Source: Maritimibacter sp.
GTDB lineage: Bacteria; Pseudomonadota; Alphaproteobacteria; Rhodobacterales; Rhodobacteraceae
NCBI GenBank assembly: GCA_017792445.1
Contig: CP051232.1
Location: forward strand, 1,426,001 to 1,490,000
Length of the DNA stretch: 64,000 nt
Reading direction: 5' to 3'
Part shown: positions 7,089 through 15,333 of the stretch, one piece after another
Position numbering within the stretch: position 1 is the stretch's first letter
How the letters are laid out: the number at the start of each line of letters is the position of its first letter
Program-made: the position numbers and the translations under genes
Notes under the pieces: generated by a model
What the model was told of the DNA's origin: nothing
Databases searched by the model: none
What the model saw: only the letters and a program-made list of their open reading frames with translations

Positions 7089-9392
7089 TCACAGCAGGAA
7101 GTCTGACTCTGTCACACCAAGCGCGCCTTCGAGGATGATCCGCATGTCGCTGCTGCCGTTGCCGTCCACATCGACCCGAACCACCGTCGTGGCGCCGATT
7201 TCCTGCGTACGCAGCGACGGGCCCGTCCCGGTGAACGATCCGCCGATCTGAGCGTCGAGCAGCCCCGGCACGACACCCGACAGGTCGATGACGTCCGCGC
7301 CCGGTGTGAAATCGAGGATCACGTCCGGCGTCGCCACCGGAGAGTCTTCCAGAGCCTCGAAGACGAAGACGTCCGAACCGCCCTCGCCCGACATCAGGTC
7401 GACTCCTTCGCCGCCGACGATGGTGTCGTTGCCGGGCCCGCCGAAGATCGTATCGTCGCCGATGCCGCCCAGCAGCAGATCGGCGCCGCCGTCGCCCTGA
7501 ACCAGATCGTCGCCGGATCCGCCATCGACGGTATCGGTGCCCGCGCCGCCCGAAAGCGTATCGCTTCCGGCATCGCCATAGGCGACATCCTTGCCATCGC
7601 CGCCAAGGACAACGTCCGCGCCGCCGCCGCCCAGCATCGTGTCGTCGCCCAGCCCGCCGAACACGGTGTCTGTGCCGTCGACGCCGGACAGTACGTCATT
7701 GCCCGAACCGCCGAACACCTGGTCCTTGCCCGCGCCGCCGTGCAGCGTATCGTTTCCGGCATCGCCCAGCATCGTGTCGTTGCCCGACCCGCCCAGCATC
7801 GAGTCGTGGCCGAGGCCGCCGCTCATAAGGTCGTTGCCGCCGCCGCCAAACATGGTGTCCTGCCCGACGCCGCCGAACAGGTAATCGTCGCCGCTGTTGC
7901 CGTTCATGTAATCGTCGTCGTAGCCGCCCAGAACGTCGTCGTCCCCGGCCTGGCCATGCAGCACGTCCATCCCGGCGCCGCCGATAATCGTATCGTCGCC
8001 CTCGGCGCCCGCAATCGTGTCCTTGCCGGCCTTGCCCTCGAACTGCTCGAACAGGAACGTGCCGGTCAGGCTATCGTTGCCCGATGTTCCCACGATGGGA
8101 TCGACCGGAATGTTCGCCGGGTCGAGGTCGAAGATGCCGAGCAGCGAGACCTCGCTGTTCAGGGGATAATAGGCGGGGTTGGGGTCGGTGATCATCTCGA
8201 CCGTGGTCCCATCCGTTTTCCAGATCGCGCTGCCGTCAAGATTCCGGGACGCGAAGATGAGGAAGCCGTCCAACTGGCCGAGGAATTCGATGGTCGTGCT
8301 TCCCGTTCCCGGATTGGCGTCCATGACCAGCTTTGTCCCGGCCTCGGTGCCATCGGTCACGAACAGTTCGCGTCCAATGCCGTCACGAAACGCTATGAAG
8401 AAGACCTTGTCGCCGACCACGTAGGTCGGGAAGCCGAAGCCAAAGGACAGTTCGCCGACCGTGGTCCCGGTTCCGCTGATGGCCATCGTGCCCGCAGTCG
8501 TGCCGTCCGAAACCCAAAGTTCGTCTTCGTCCGCACCGCCATCGTCTGCGATGAACACAAACAGGTCGCCCAAGGTGGCCACGTCATCGACATAACTCGT
8601 CGCATAGTACGAGTTGGACGGGCCGGTGTTGATGTCAGCGACCAGCGACCAATCCCCGACGGTGCCGTCCGCGACATATGGTTCAATGCCGGTGCCGCTT
8701 CCTTCGACAAAGAAAGCGTACAGAAGATTGTCACCGGCCCCGCTTGCCTGGAAATACAGAACGTCGCCGCCCGTATTCTCGGCGACGTTCATCTCGGTCA
8801 CGATGCCGGTCTCGGGGTCGTATCGGAAGAAATCGTTGTTCGAGTCGTAATCGTCGGCGCGCACCCAGACATCGCCCTGGAAGCCGAAGATATAGTCGAT
8901 GGCGAAGCGCGGCGTACCGGCGCCGCCTCCCTTCTCCAGGACCAGTTCGATCGAAAGGTCGGGACGGACCCGGTACAAAGCGTTGTCGTTCAGCACATAC
9001 AGGCTGTCACCGACAACTTCATACTCTTCGACCTCGTCGAAGAGCTTGATCGGCGCCCCACCACCCTGCGTGATCGACAGGTCGAAGCGGCCGCTTTCAG
9101 AGTAGACCGTTTCGCCGTTGAACTCGATGAACCCCTCGGGGTCTTCGACGTCGTCACCATCCGTGTCGAATAGGATCTGGCTGACAGCGCCGCCTTGTGA
9201 AAAGGCAAGATACTCTGATCCGCTGTCAGGCTTGGAACGGAACACGAAACCATCACCGACGGCGCTAAATCCGTTTGATCCGTTGCTTTCGGAAAGAACT
9301 TCGTTTGAGATTTGGTAGGTATAGTCAGCCTCCGGAACGTAGCCATAGACGCCGCGGCCGGACGGATCGTTGAATATGAGAACAGTGGTCAT
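7089..9392 (-). CDS. RTX-family secreted calcium-binding protein
   Basis: A 767-residue protein. The N-terminal 430 residues contain degenerate beta-propeller-like repeats with the signature ELWVSDGTTAGT, ELFVTDGTEAGT and AIWKTDGT. Residues about 450-675 are about 24 uninterrupted RTX nonapeptides (for example SGNDTMLGD, AGNDTLHGG), which form a calcium-binding beta-roll. The C-terminal 90 residues resemble the serralysin-type cap (VILDFTPGADVIDLSG), which usually carries the type I secretion signal. There is no N-terminal signal peptide, as expected for type I export. The ATG at 9392 follows a strong GGGGGAGGG. No HlyB/HlyD/TolC genes are nearby. The N-terminal half is visibly less GC-rich than its neighbours. 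Its function (adhesion, surface layer or lytic) cannot be told. Confidence 0.88.
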   Translation of the reverse strand: MTTVLIFNDPSGRGVYGYVPEADYTYQISNEVLSESNGSNGFSAVGDGFVFRSKPDSGSEYLAFSQGGAVSQILFDTDGDDVEDPEGFIEFNGETVYSESGRFDLSITQGGGAPIKLFDEVEEYEVVGDSLYVLNDNALYRVRPDLSIELVLEKGGGAGTPRFAIDYIFGFQGDVWVRADDYDSNNDFFRYDPETGIVTEMNVAENTGGDVLYFQASGAGDNLLYAFFVEGSGTGIEPYVADGTVGDWSLVADINTGPSNSYYATSYVDDVATLGDLFVFIADDGGADEDELWVSDGTTAGTMAISGTGTTVGELSFGFGFPTYVVGDKVFFIAFRDGIGRELFVTDGTEAGTKLVMDANPGTGSTTIEFLGQLDGFLIFASRNLDGSAIWKTDGTTVEMITDPNPAYYPLNSEVSLLGIFDLDPANIPVDPIVGTSGNDSLTGTFLFEQFEGKAGKDTIAGAEGDDTIIGGAGMDVLHGQAGDDDVLGGYDDDYMNGNSGDDYLFGGVGQDTMFGGGGNDLMSGGLGHDSMLGGSGNDTMLGDAGNDTLHGGAGKDQVFGGSGNDVLSGVDGTDTVFGGLGDDTMLGGGGADVVLGGDGKDVAYGDAGSDTLSGGAGTDTVDGGSGDDLVQGDGGADLLLGGIGDDTIFGGPGNDTIVGGEGVDLMSGEGGSDVFVFEALEDSPVATPDVILDFTPGADVIDLSGVVPGLLDAQIGGSFTGTGPSLRTQEIGATTVVRVDVDGNGSSDMRIILEGALGVTESDFLL

Positions 9393-9551
9393 GACGCCCT
9401 CCCCCAAGGACAAATGAGTTACTCGTTAGTAATGCCGTTAAATTCTATGGCCTTGCCTTTCATAAGCAATCGCCGCCCCTGAACTCGGACCGTTTTGCCC
9501 CCATAGGGGATCGTCCACGTCCAAACCGCACCCCCTTAGGGTTGAGCATTC

Positions 9552-9568
9552 CTTAGAATCATTCCAAA
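9552..9568 (+). promoter_or_regulatory. Candidate Irr (ICE-type) box upstream of nfuA
   Basis: CTTAGAATCATTCCAAA matches the alphaproteobacterial iron control element TTTAGAA-N3-TTCTAAA at all but two positions. It sits 2 bp upstream of the nfuA -35 element. Irr control of Fe-S assembly genes is known in the class; its action here is inference. Confidence 0.45.
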
Positions 9569-9570
9569 CC

Positions 9571-9599
9571 TTGACGCTTCGCCCGGGAAACCGCATATC
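9571..9599 (+). promoter_or_regulatory. Predicted sigma-70 promoter of nfuA-tsaB-rimI
   Basis: TTGACG (9571-9576), a 17-bp spacer and CATATC (9594-9599) would place a start site near 9606, 17 bp before the nfuA ATG. Confidence 0.5.
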
Positions 9600-9622
9600 G
9601 GGGGTCTGATAGGGAGCACGCC

Positions 9623-10180
9623 ATGTTCATCCAGACCGAATCGACTCCGAACCCCGCGACGCTGAAGTTTCTGCCCGGCCAGACCGTGCTGGACAGCGGC
9701 ACCGCCGACTTCCCGTCGGTCGAGGCTGCCGAGAAGTCGCCGCTGGCGCGGCGTGTCTTCAATGTCGAGGGTGTGACTGGGGTATTCCTTGGGTCCGACT
9801 TCGTAACCGTGACCAAGGCCGAAGCGGTGGCTTGGGAACACGTGAAGCCCGCGATCCTTGGCGCCATCATGGAACATTTCCAGTCCGGCGAGGCCGTGAT
9901 CGAGGGCGACGGCGCCGGCGCGGCTCATGCCGAGCATGACGGCCCGGACGGCGAGATCGTCGGCCAGATCAAGGAACTGCTGGACACCCGCGTGCGGCCC
10001 GCCGTGGCGCAGGACGGCGGCGACATCACGTTCCACGGCTTCGAGCGTGGCGTCGTCTACCTGCACATGCAGGGCGCCTGTGCCGGATGCCCGTCCTCGA
10101 CCCTGACGCTGAAGATGGGGATCGAGAACCTGCTGCGGCACTACATTCCGGAAGTGACCGAGGTGCGCCCGGTTGCCTGA
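9623..10180 (+). CDS. nfuA: NfuA-type Fe-S cluster carrier (Nfu N-terminal plus NifU domain)
   Basis: A 185-residue protein with an N-terminal Nfu_N domain (MFIQTESTPNPATLKFLPGQ) and a C-terminal NifU-like domain. The thioredoxin-like CxxC is at Cys153 and Cys156 in MQGACAGCPSSTLTLK and assembles a cluster between two subunits for delivery to apo-proteins. Length and domain order match alphaproteobacterial and mitochondrial NFU1. The ATG at 9623 follows AGGGAG. It overlaps the TTG start of tsaB by 8 bp, so the downstream genes are probably translated by coupling. An Irr-like box and a sigma-70 promoter lie directly upstream, consistent with iron control of Fe-S biogenesis. Confidence 0.94.
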   Translation: MFIQTESTPNPATLKFLPGQTVLDSGTADFPSVEAAEKSPLARRVFNVEGVTGVFLGSDFVTVTKAEAVAWEHVKPAILGAIMEHFQSGEAVIEGDGAGAAHAEHDGPDGEIVGQIKELLDTRVRPAVAQDGGDITFHGFERGVVYLHMQGACAGCPSSTLTLKMGIENLLRHYIPEVTEVRPVA

Positions 10181-10817
10181 CCCACTGGTCCTTGGCTTCG
10201 ACACATCGGCCGCGCATTGCGCGGCCGTTTTGCTGCGGGGTGACAGCGTTCTGGCCGAGCGTCACGAAGAGATGGGCAAGGGTCAGGCCGAACGGTTGAT
10301 GCCGATGCTGGAAGAGGTGCTGGCAGAGGGCGGCGCCGACTGGGCCGCGCTGGACCGGATCGGTGTCGGCGTCGGGCCGGGTAACTTCACCGGCATCCGC
10401 CTGTCCGTGTCCGCCGCACGCGGTCTGGCGCTGGCCCTGAAGATCTCGGCGGTGGGCGTGTCGGTGCTGGAAGCCTTGGCGCTGGGAACCGAGGGGCCGC
10501 TGGTCGCCTGCCTCGACGGGCGCCGCGGGAAGGTGTTTCTGCAAGTCTTCGGGCAGGCCGACAGTGCGCCGGTGATGGCTGATCTCGACGCGCTGCCCGA
10601 AGGCCTTCACGGCCTGCCCTGCATCGGCAGCGGCGCAGAGGCCGTCGCCGCGATCACCGGCGGTCCGGTGTATCCCGCCCGCTATGCCCCCGCGTCCGCC
10701 ATCGCGCGCATCGCGGCGGTCCGGCCAGCGGATGACATCGACCGCCCTGCGCCGCTGTACCTGCGGCAGGCCGATGCCGCCCCCCCGCGCGAGGCGCCGC
10801 CGGCGATCTTGCCGTGA
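10173..10817 (+). CDS. tsaB: tRNA threonylcarbamoyladenosine biosynthesis protein TsaB
   Basis: A 214-residue ASKHA-fold protein that partners TsaD in making t6A37 of ANN-decoding tRNAs. The N-terminus LVLGFDTSAAHCAAVLL and the block GVGVGPGNFTGIRLSVSAARGLAL are diagnostic of TsaB. The start is a TTG overlapping the nfuA stop by 8 bp, with GAGGTG about 8 nt upstream; the next in-frame ATG would remove conserved sequence. It is followed by rimI with a GTGA overlap, the common tsaB-rimI pairing. TTG starts recur in this window. Confidence 0.92.
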   Translation: MPDPLVLGFDTSAAHCAAVLLRGDSVLAERHEEMGKGQAERLMPMLEEVLAEGGADWAALDRIGVGVGPGNFTGIRLSVSAARGLALALKISAVGVSVLEALALGTEGPLVACLDGRRGKVFLQVFGQADSAPVMADLDALPEGLHGLPCIGSGAEAVAAITGGPVYPARYAPASAIARIAAVRPADDIDRPAPLYLRQADAAPPREAPPAILP

Positions 10818-11233
10818 CCCCGGCCGATCTTGCGGCGCTGCATGGACGCTGTTTCGTCACGCCCCGCCCGTTCTCCGAGCCAGAGTTCGCGGCGCTGCTG
10901 GACACCAGTTCCGTCTTTCTTTGCACCACCGCGCATGGGTTTGCCCTTGGCCGGGCGCTTGCCGGCGAAGCCGAGCTTTTGACGCTCGCCGTCGACCCCG
11001 ACGCACGGCGGCAGGGGACCGGGCGCAGACTGATGGCCGGCTTTCATGACAATGCGATCCAGCGCGGCGCCGAGACAGTGTTCCTTGAGGTCGCCGAAGA
11101 CAACGCTGCGGCGCGCGCGCTGTACACCGCTTGCGGATACGTCGAGGTCGGTCGCCGCAAGGCCTATTACCGTCACCCGGATGGAAGCCGCGTTGACGCA
11201 CTGGTCATGCAAAAGGCACTTTCCGCAGCGTAG
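10814..11233 (+). CDS. rimI: GNAT acetyltransferase, RimI-like (S18 N-alpha-acetyltransferase)
   Basis: A 139-residue GNAT-fold enzyme. The acetyl-CoA pyrophosphate loop is visible as VDPDARRQGTGRRLM (Q/RxxGxG/A), followed by VFLEVAEDNAAARALYTACGYVEVGRRKAYY, the typical RimI C-terminal half. RimI acetylates the N-terminus of ribosomal protein S18. Adjacency to tsaB supports RimI over other GNATs. The GTG start overlaps the tsaB stop (GTGA), indicating translational coupling. The short N-terminus (TPADLAALHGRCF) fits the compact alphaproteobacterial version. Confidence 0.87.
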   Translation: MTPADLAALHGRCFVTPRPFSEPEFAALLDTSSVFLCTTAHGFALGRALAGEAELLTLAVDPDARRQGTGRRLMAGFHDNAIQRGAETVFLEVAEDNAAARALYTACGYVEVGRRKAYYRHPDGSRVDALVMQKALSAA

Positions 11234-11289
11234 ACCACGTTGACCGCATGTCTTCTCATACGAAAGATGACCATTCGGTAAAATTGCGG

Positions 11290-11319
11290 TTGACCGTCCC
11301 ATTTGGCTTTGAACTAAAT
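11290..11319 (+). promoter_or_regulatory. Predicted promoter of the BMP transporter operon
   Basis: TTGACC (11290-11295), an 18-bp spacer and CTAAAT (11314-11319) lie in the 161-bp gap before the substrate-binding protein gene. This would give a leader of about 70 nt. I saw no purine riboswitch fold in it. Confidence 0.4.
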
Positions 11320-11394
11320 CCCTGTATCGTGGGAAAATGTCCTGCAAATGGGTGGCGCATACGAACGCCCCCCACAGCCAACTGGGAGAATTGA

Positions 11395-12393
11395 ATGACC
11401 CTTCTCAAGAGCTTTCTGAGCGCCGGCGCCGTGTTCGCCGTCAGCGCCGCGGCGGCAATCGCCGAGCCCGGCCTGATCATCGACCTTGGCGGCAAGTTCG
11501 ACAAATCGTTCAACGAAAGTGCTTTTAACGGCGCCACCCGCTGGGTCGAAGAGACCGGCGGCGAGTATCTCGAGACCGAACTGCAGTCGGAAGCGCAGCG
11601 CGAGCAGAACATGCGCCGCATGGCCGAGCGCGGCGCGAACCCGATCGTCGTGCTGGGATTCGCCAACGCGTCGACGCTGGAAGTGGTCGCACCCGACTAC
11701 CCCGACACCATGTTCGCCATCGTCGACTCGGTCGTCGATCAGCCGAACGTGAAGTCGATCGTGTTCTCCGAGCATGAAGGCAGCTTCCTTGTCGGCATGA
11801 TCGCCGGCCTGAAATCCGAATCCGGCACCGTCGGCTTTGTCGGCGGCATGGACGTTCCGCTGATCCGCAAGTTCGCTTGCGGCTATGCACAGGGCGTCAA
11901 GGCGGCCAACCCGGATGCGACCGTCATCTCGTCGATGACCGGCACCACGCCCACCGCATGGAACGACCCGGTGAAGGGCGGCGAACTGGCGAAAGCCCAG
12001 GTCAGCCAGGGCGCCGACGTGATCTATGCCGCCGCCGGCGGTACCGGCGTGGGCATCCTTCAGGCCGCGGCGGACGAAGGCGTGTTCTCGATCGGCGTCG
12101 ACTCGAACCAGAACTTCATGCACCCCGGCTCGGTCCTGACCTCGATGCTGAAGCGCGTGGACAACGCGGTGTACGAGGTGTTCACGGGTGGCCTTGAGGG
12201 CTTCGAGCCCGGCGTCACCGTGCTGGACCTGGAATCCGAGGGCGTCGGCTATGCCGTCGACGAGTTCAACGAGGAACTGATCACCGACGAAATCTCCAGC
12301 GCCGTGGAAGAAGCCAAGGCCGGCATCATCGCGGGCGAGATCGAGGTGCACGACTACACCTCGGACGACAGCTGCCCGGCTCTGACCTTCTGA
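11395..12393 (+). CDS. BMP/PnrA-family nucleoside ABC transporter substrate-binding protein
   Basis: A 332-residue periplasmic protein. A signal peptide (MTLLKSFLSAGAVFAV...AIAEPG) precedes a BMP (PnrA) domain: GLIIDLGGKFDKSFNESAFNG, DYPDTMFAIVDSVV, SIVFSEHEGSFLVGMIAGL, TVGFVGGMDVPLIRKFACGYAQG and IYAAAGGTGVGILQAA. PnrA-type proteins bind purine nucleosides. The ATG at 11395 is preceded by GGGAGAATTGA. It heads a five-gene transporter operon that ends in purine nucleoside phosphorylase, which supports a nucleoside ligand. The ATPase gene begins 2 nt after its stop codon. Confidence 0.92.
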   Translation: MTLLKSFLSAGAVFAVSAAAAIAEPGLIIDLGGKFDKSFNESAFNGATRWVEETGGEYLETELQSEAQREQNMRRMAERGANPIVVLGFANASTLEVVAPDYPDTMFAIVDSVVDQPNVKSIVFSEHEGSFLVGMIAGLKSESGTVGFVGGMDVPLIRKFACGYAQGVKAANPDATVISSMTGTTPTAWNDPVKGGELAKAQVSQGADVIYAAAGGTGVGILQAAADEGVFSIGVDSNQNFMHPGSVLTSMLKRVDNAVYEVFTGGLEGFEPGVTVLDLESEGVGYAVDEFNEELITDEISSAVEEAKAGIIAGEIEVHDYTSDDSCPALTF

Positions 12394-12395
12394 GA

Positions 12396-14018
12396 ATGAA
12401 CGTGACGCAAGATACGGGGCGGCCTGACGGGGCCGCCCCTGCCATTGAACTGAAGGGCATCTCGAAGGCGTTCGGGCCCGTTCAGGCGAACAAAGACATT
12501 TCGATCCGGGTGATGCCCGGTACGATCCACGGCATCATCGGCGAGAACGGCGCGGGCAAGTCCACGCTGATGTCGATCATCTACGGCTTCTATCAGGCCG
12601 ACAGCGGCGAGATCTGGGTCAACGGCAAGAAGACCGAGATCCGCGAACCGCAGCAGGCAATCGCCGCCGGGATCGGCATGGTTTTCCAGCATTTCAAGCT
12701 GGTGCAGAATTTCACGGTGCTCGAGAACGTCATTCTCGGCGCCGAAGACAGCGCCTTGTTGAAGACATCCGTCTCCAAGGCGCGGAACGAACTGAAGCGG
12801 CTTGCCAAGGAATACGAGCTGTCGGTGGACCCCGATGCGCTGATCGAAGAGATCGGCGTCGGGATGCAGCAGCGGGTCGAGATCCTGAAGGCGCTGTACC
12901 GTCAGGCCGACATCCTGATTCTTGACGAGCCGACCGGCGTTCTGACGCCCGCCGAGGCGGACCACCTGTTCCGCATCCTCGAAGGTCTGCGCGCGCAGGG
13001 CAAAACGATCATCCTGATCACGCACAAGCTGCGCGAGATCATGGAAATCACGGACACCGTCAGCGTCATGCGGCGCGGCGAGATGACCGCGACCGTAAAG
13101 ACCGCCGAGACCGACCCAGAGGAACTTGCCGAACTGATGGTGGGCCGCAAGGTCCTGCTGCGGGTCGACAAGAAACCGGCCGAGCCGGGCCGCAAGGTGC
13201 TGGAGGTCGAGAACCTGCGGGTTGTCGATGACGATGGCGTCGAGCGGCTGAAGGGTGTGTCTCTCGAAGTGCGCGCGGGCGAGATCCTGGGTATCGCGGG
13301 TGTCGCCGGAAACGGCCAGTCGGAACTTCTGGAGGTGCTGGGCGGCATCACCCGCGCGACCGGCACGGTGCGGATGAATGGCGAGGATATCGACCTGACA
13401 GGGGCAAAGTCCGACGGCCAGTCGCGACGCGCGCGTGGTATCGCGCATGTGCCCGAGGACCGGCAGCACCTTGGCCTGATCATGGAGTTCTTCGCGTGGG
13501 AGAACACCATCTTCGGCTATCACCACGACGACGCGTACCAGAAGAACGCCGTCCTGATGGACAACGCCGCGATCCGGGCCGAGACGCAGGCCAAGATGGA
13601 CCGCTTCGACGTGCGCCCGCCGAACCCGAACCTGCCGGCAAAGTCGTTCTCTGGCGGGAACCAGCAGAAGATCGTCTGCGCCCGCGAGATCGAGCAGAAC
13701 CCGGACCTTTTGCTGGTCGGCCAGCCGACGCGGGGCGTCGACATCGGCGCCATCGAGTTCATTCACAACCAGATCGTCGCCCTGCGCGATCAGGGGAAGG
13801 CCGTGCTGCTGGTGTCGGTCGAACTGGACGAGATCATCTCGCTGTCGGACCGCGTCGCGGTGATGTTCGACGGACAGATCATGGGCGAACGGCTTCCGTC
13901 CGAGACGGACGAGCGCGAACTGGGCCTGCTGATGGCCGGCATCACGGACACGACCAAGGATGTCGCCGTGGACGAGGTGGAAGCGAACCTCGCTCAGTCT
14001 CAGGGGAAGGTGACCTGA
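12396..14018 (+). CDS. ABC transporter ATP-binding protein, two nucleotide-binding domains (nucleoside type)
   Basis: A 540-residue cytoplasmic ATPase with two tandem ABC domains, as in RbsA/YufO. Domain 1 has Walker A GENGAGKST (residues 49-57), a divergent signature GVGMQQRVE and Walker B ILILDEPTGVL. Domain 2 has a degenerate Walker A (GVAGNGQSEL, lacking the Lys), signature SGGNQQKIV and a Walker B with Gly for Asp (LLLVGQPTRG). This asymmetry is usual for the family, in which one site carries most of the hydrolysis. It energises the two permeases downstream. The start is 2 nt after the binding-protein stop, without a clear Shine-Dalgarno, suggesting coupling. Confidence 0.95.
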   Translation: MNVTQDTGRPDGAAPAIELKGISKAFGPVQANKDISIRVMPGTIHGIIGENGAGKSTLMSIIYGFYQADSGEIWVNGKKTEIREPQQAIAAGIGMVFQHFKLVQNFTVLENVILGAEDSALLKTSVSKARNELKRLAKEYELSVDPDALIEEIGVGMQQRVEILKALYRQADILILDEPTGVLTPAEADHLFRILEGLRAQGKTIILITHKLREIMEITDTVSVMRRGEMTATVKTAETDPEELAELMVGRKVLLRVDKKPAEPGRKVLEVENLRVVDDDGVERLKGVSLEVRAGEILGIAGVAGNGQSELLEVLGGITRATGTVRMNGEDIDLTGAKSDGQSRRARGIAHVPEDRQHLGLIMEFFAWENTIFGYHHDDAYQKNAVLMDNAAIRAETQAKMDRFDVRPPNPNLPAKSFSGGNQQKIVCAREIEQNPDLLLVGQPTRGVDIGAIEFIHNQIVALRDQGKAVLLVSVELDEIISLSDRVAVMFDGQIMGERLPSETDERELGLLMAGITDTTKDVAVDEVEANLAQSQGKVT

Positions 14019-14075
14019 TGAAAGGAATTGTTAACGTGGCTGTGCGAGCCATATCCCCGAAAGAGGAGTTCGACC

Positions 14076-14210
14076 ATGCGCTTGCACGACGTTTCCGGCC
14101 CGATCTGCCTTCGGCCGCCACCCGCCGGTACCCGCGACCCGATGGCGTCGCTGCTGTTCGCAAGCTCTTGGACGCTGCTGGGCGCGGCGCTGCTGATCCT
14201 GCTGGGCTGA
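14076..14210 (+). CDS. Small single-pass membrane protein inside the nucleoside transporter operon
   Basis: A 44-residue frame with AAGAGGAG (14061-14068) 8 nt before its ATG. The second half is one hydrophobic helix (LLFASSWTLLGAALLILLG) that ends at the stop; the first half is polar with several prolines. Its third codon positions are almost all G or C, matching real genes of this genome. The competing 74-residue frame at 14018-14242 has poor third-position GC. It fills most of the 220-bp space between the ATPase and the first permease. I do not recognise a family; an accessory subunit of the transporter is a guess. Confidence 0.6.
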   Translation: MRLHDVSGPICLRPPPAGTRDPMASLLFASSWTLLGAALLILLG

Positions 14211-14238
14211 CGCCGGCCGCCTTTGCGGGGGCGGTGCG

Positions 14239-15330
14239 ATGACCAAGATCCCGGCTTGGGTGGACATCGCCCTTATCCCGTTCATCAACCTGCTGCTGGC
14301 GCTGATCGTGTCGGGGCTGGTGATCCTTTACATTGGCGAGAACCCGTTCGAGGCGATCTCGATCATGGTCAACGGCGCTATCGGCTCGGCCTATGGCTGG
14401 GGCTACACGCTGTATTACGCCACCAACTTCATCTTTACCGGCCTTGCGGTGGCCGTCGCGTATCAGGCGCGGTTCTTCAACATCGGGGGCGAAGGACAGG
14501 CCGCCATCGGCAGCCTTGGCGTCGCACTGGTGTGCCTTGCCGTGCCGTGGCCGCACTGGCTGCTGGCGCTGCCCGCCGCCATCATCATCGGTGCGCTGTT
14601 CGGCGCGGCATGGGCGGCGATCCCGGCCTATTTGCAGGCGAAGCGCGGCAGCCACATCGTGATCACCACGATCATGTTCAACTTCATCGCCTCGGCGCTG
14701 CTGGTCTACCTGCTGGTCAACGTCATGAAGCCCGCGGGCGTGATGGCACCGGAAACCGCGCGGTTCCCCGAGGGCGCGCATCTTCCCAACGGCTACGACA
14801 TGTTCTCGTGGCTGGGCTTCTCGCGGTCCGCCCCGATGAATGTCACCTTCTTCGTCGCGGTGGCGTGCTGCGTTCTGGTCTACCTGCTGATCTGGCGCAC
14901 ACGGCTGGGCTACCAGATCCGCGCCTTCGGCCAGTCCGAGAAGGCGGCCGTCTATGCAGGCATCAACCCGGTGAAGATCACCATGATCACCATGCTGATC
15001 TCGGGCGGGCTGGCGGGCCTGATGGGTATCAACGCGGTGATGGGCGAGGCCGAGCGTCTTGTCATCGACCCGGTACAGGGCGCGGGCTTTGTCGGCATCG
15101 CGGTGGCCCTGATGGGCCGCAATCACCCGCTGGGCGTATTCCTTGCGGGGCTTCTGTTCGGAATGCTCTATCAGGGCGGCGGCGAGCTGGAATTCGAGAT
15201 ACCGGCGGTCAGCCGCGAAATGATCCTCGTGATTCAAGCAATGGTGATCCTGTTCACCGGAGCGCTGGACAACATGATCCGGCGACCGTTCGAGAAGTTC
15301 TTTGCGCGGCAGCAGAAGGCGGGGGCGTAG
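14239..15330 (+). CDS. ABC transporter permease, BPD type 2 (nucleoside type, YufP-like)
   Basis: A 363-residue inner-membrane permease with about 9-10 hydrophobic segments and the branched-chain/sugar permease (BPD_transp_2) signature. FFNIGGEGQAAIGSLG and, in the cytoplasmic loop, IRAFGQSEKAAVYAGINPVK are typical of the larger of the two permeases in PnrA/BMP systems. GGLAGLMGINAVMGEAE and GFVGIAVALMGRNHPLG complete the family pattern. It forms a heterodimer with the next gene. The ATG at 14239 follows GGGGGCGG. It ends 3 nt before the second permease gene. Confidence 0.93.
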   Translation: MTKIPAWVDIALIPFINLLLALIVSGLVILYIGENPFEAISIMVNGAIGSAYGWGYTLYYATNFIFTGLAVAVAYQARFFNIGGEGQAAIGSLGVALVCLAVPWPHWLLALPAAIIIGALFGAAWAAIPAYLQAKRGSHIVITTIMFNFIASALLVYLLVNVMKPAGVMAPETARFPEGAHLPNGYDMFSWLGFSRSAPMNVTFFVAVACCVLVYLLIWRTRLGYQIRAFGQSEKAAVYAGINPVKITMITMLISGGLAGLMGINAVMGEAERLVIDPVQGAGFVGIAVALMGRNHPLGVFLAGLLFGMLYQGGGELEFEIPAVSREMILVIQAMVILFTGALDNMIRRPFEKFFARQQKAGA

Positions 15331-15333
15331 ACC

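Noticed and set aside
7380..8080. Tandem DNA repeat or CRISPR-like array in the RTX gene
   Set aside because: The periodicity (27 bp) is that of RTX nonapeptide codons with varied third positions; there are no spacers.
11320..11394. Purine riboswitch in the leader of the nucleoside transporter operon
   Set aside because: The short leader has no three-way junction with the conserved loop-loop sequences of purine riboswitches.
14018..14242. A 74-codon frame with TGATG and ATGA overlaps between ATPase and permease genes
   Set aside because: The overlaps are attractive, but third-position composition is poor, whereas the 44-codon frame in another phase has G/C third positions and a Shine-Dalgarno.
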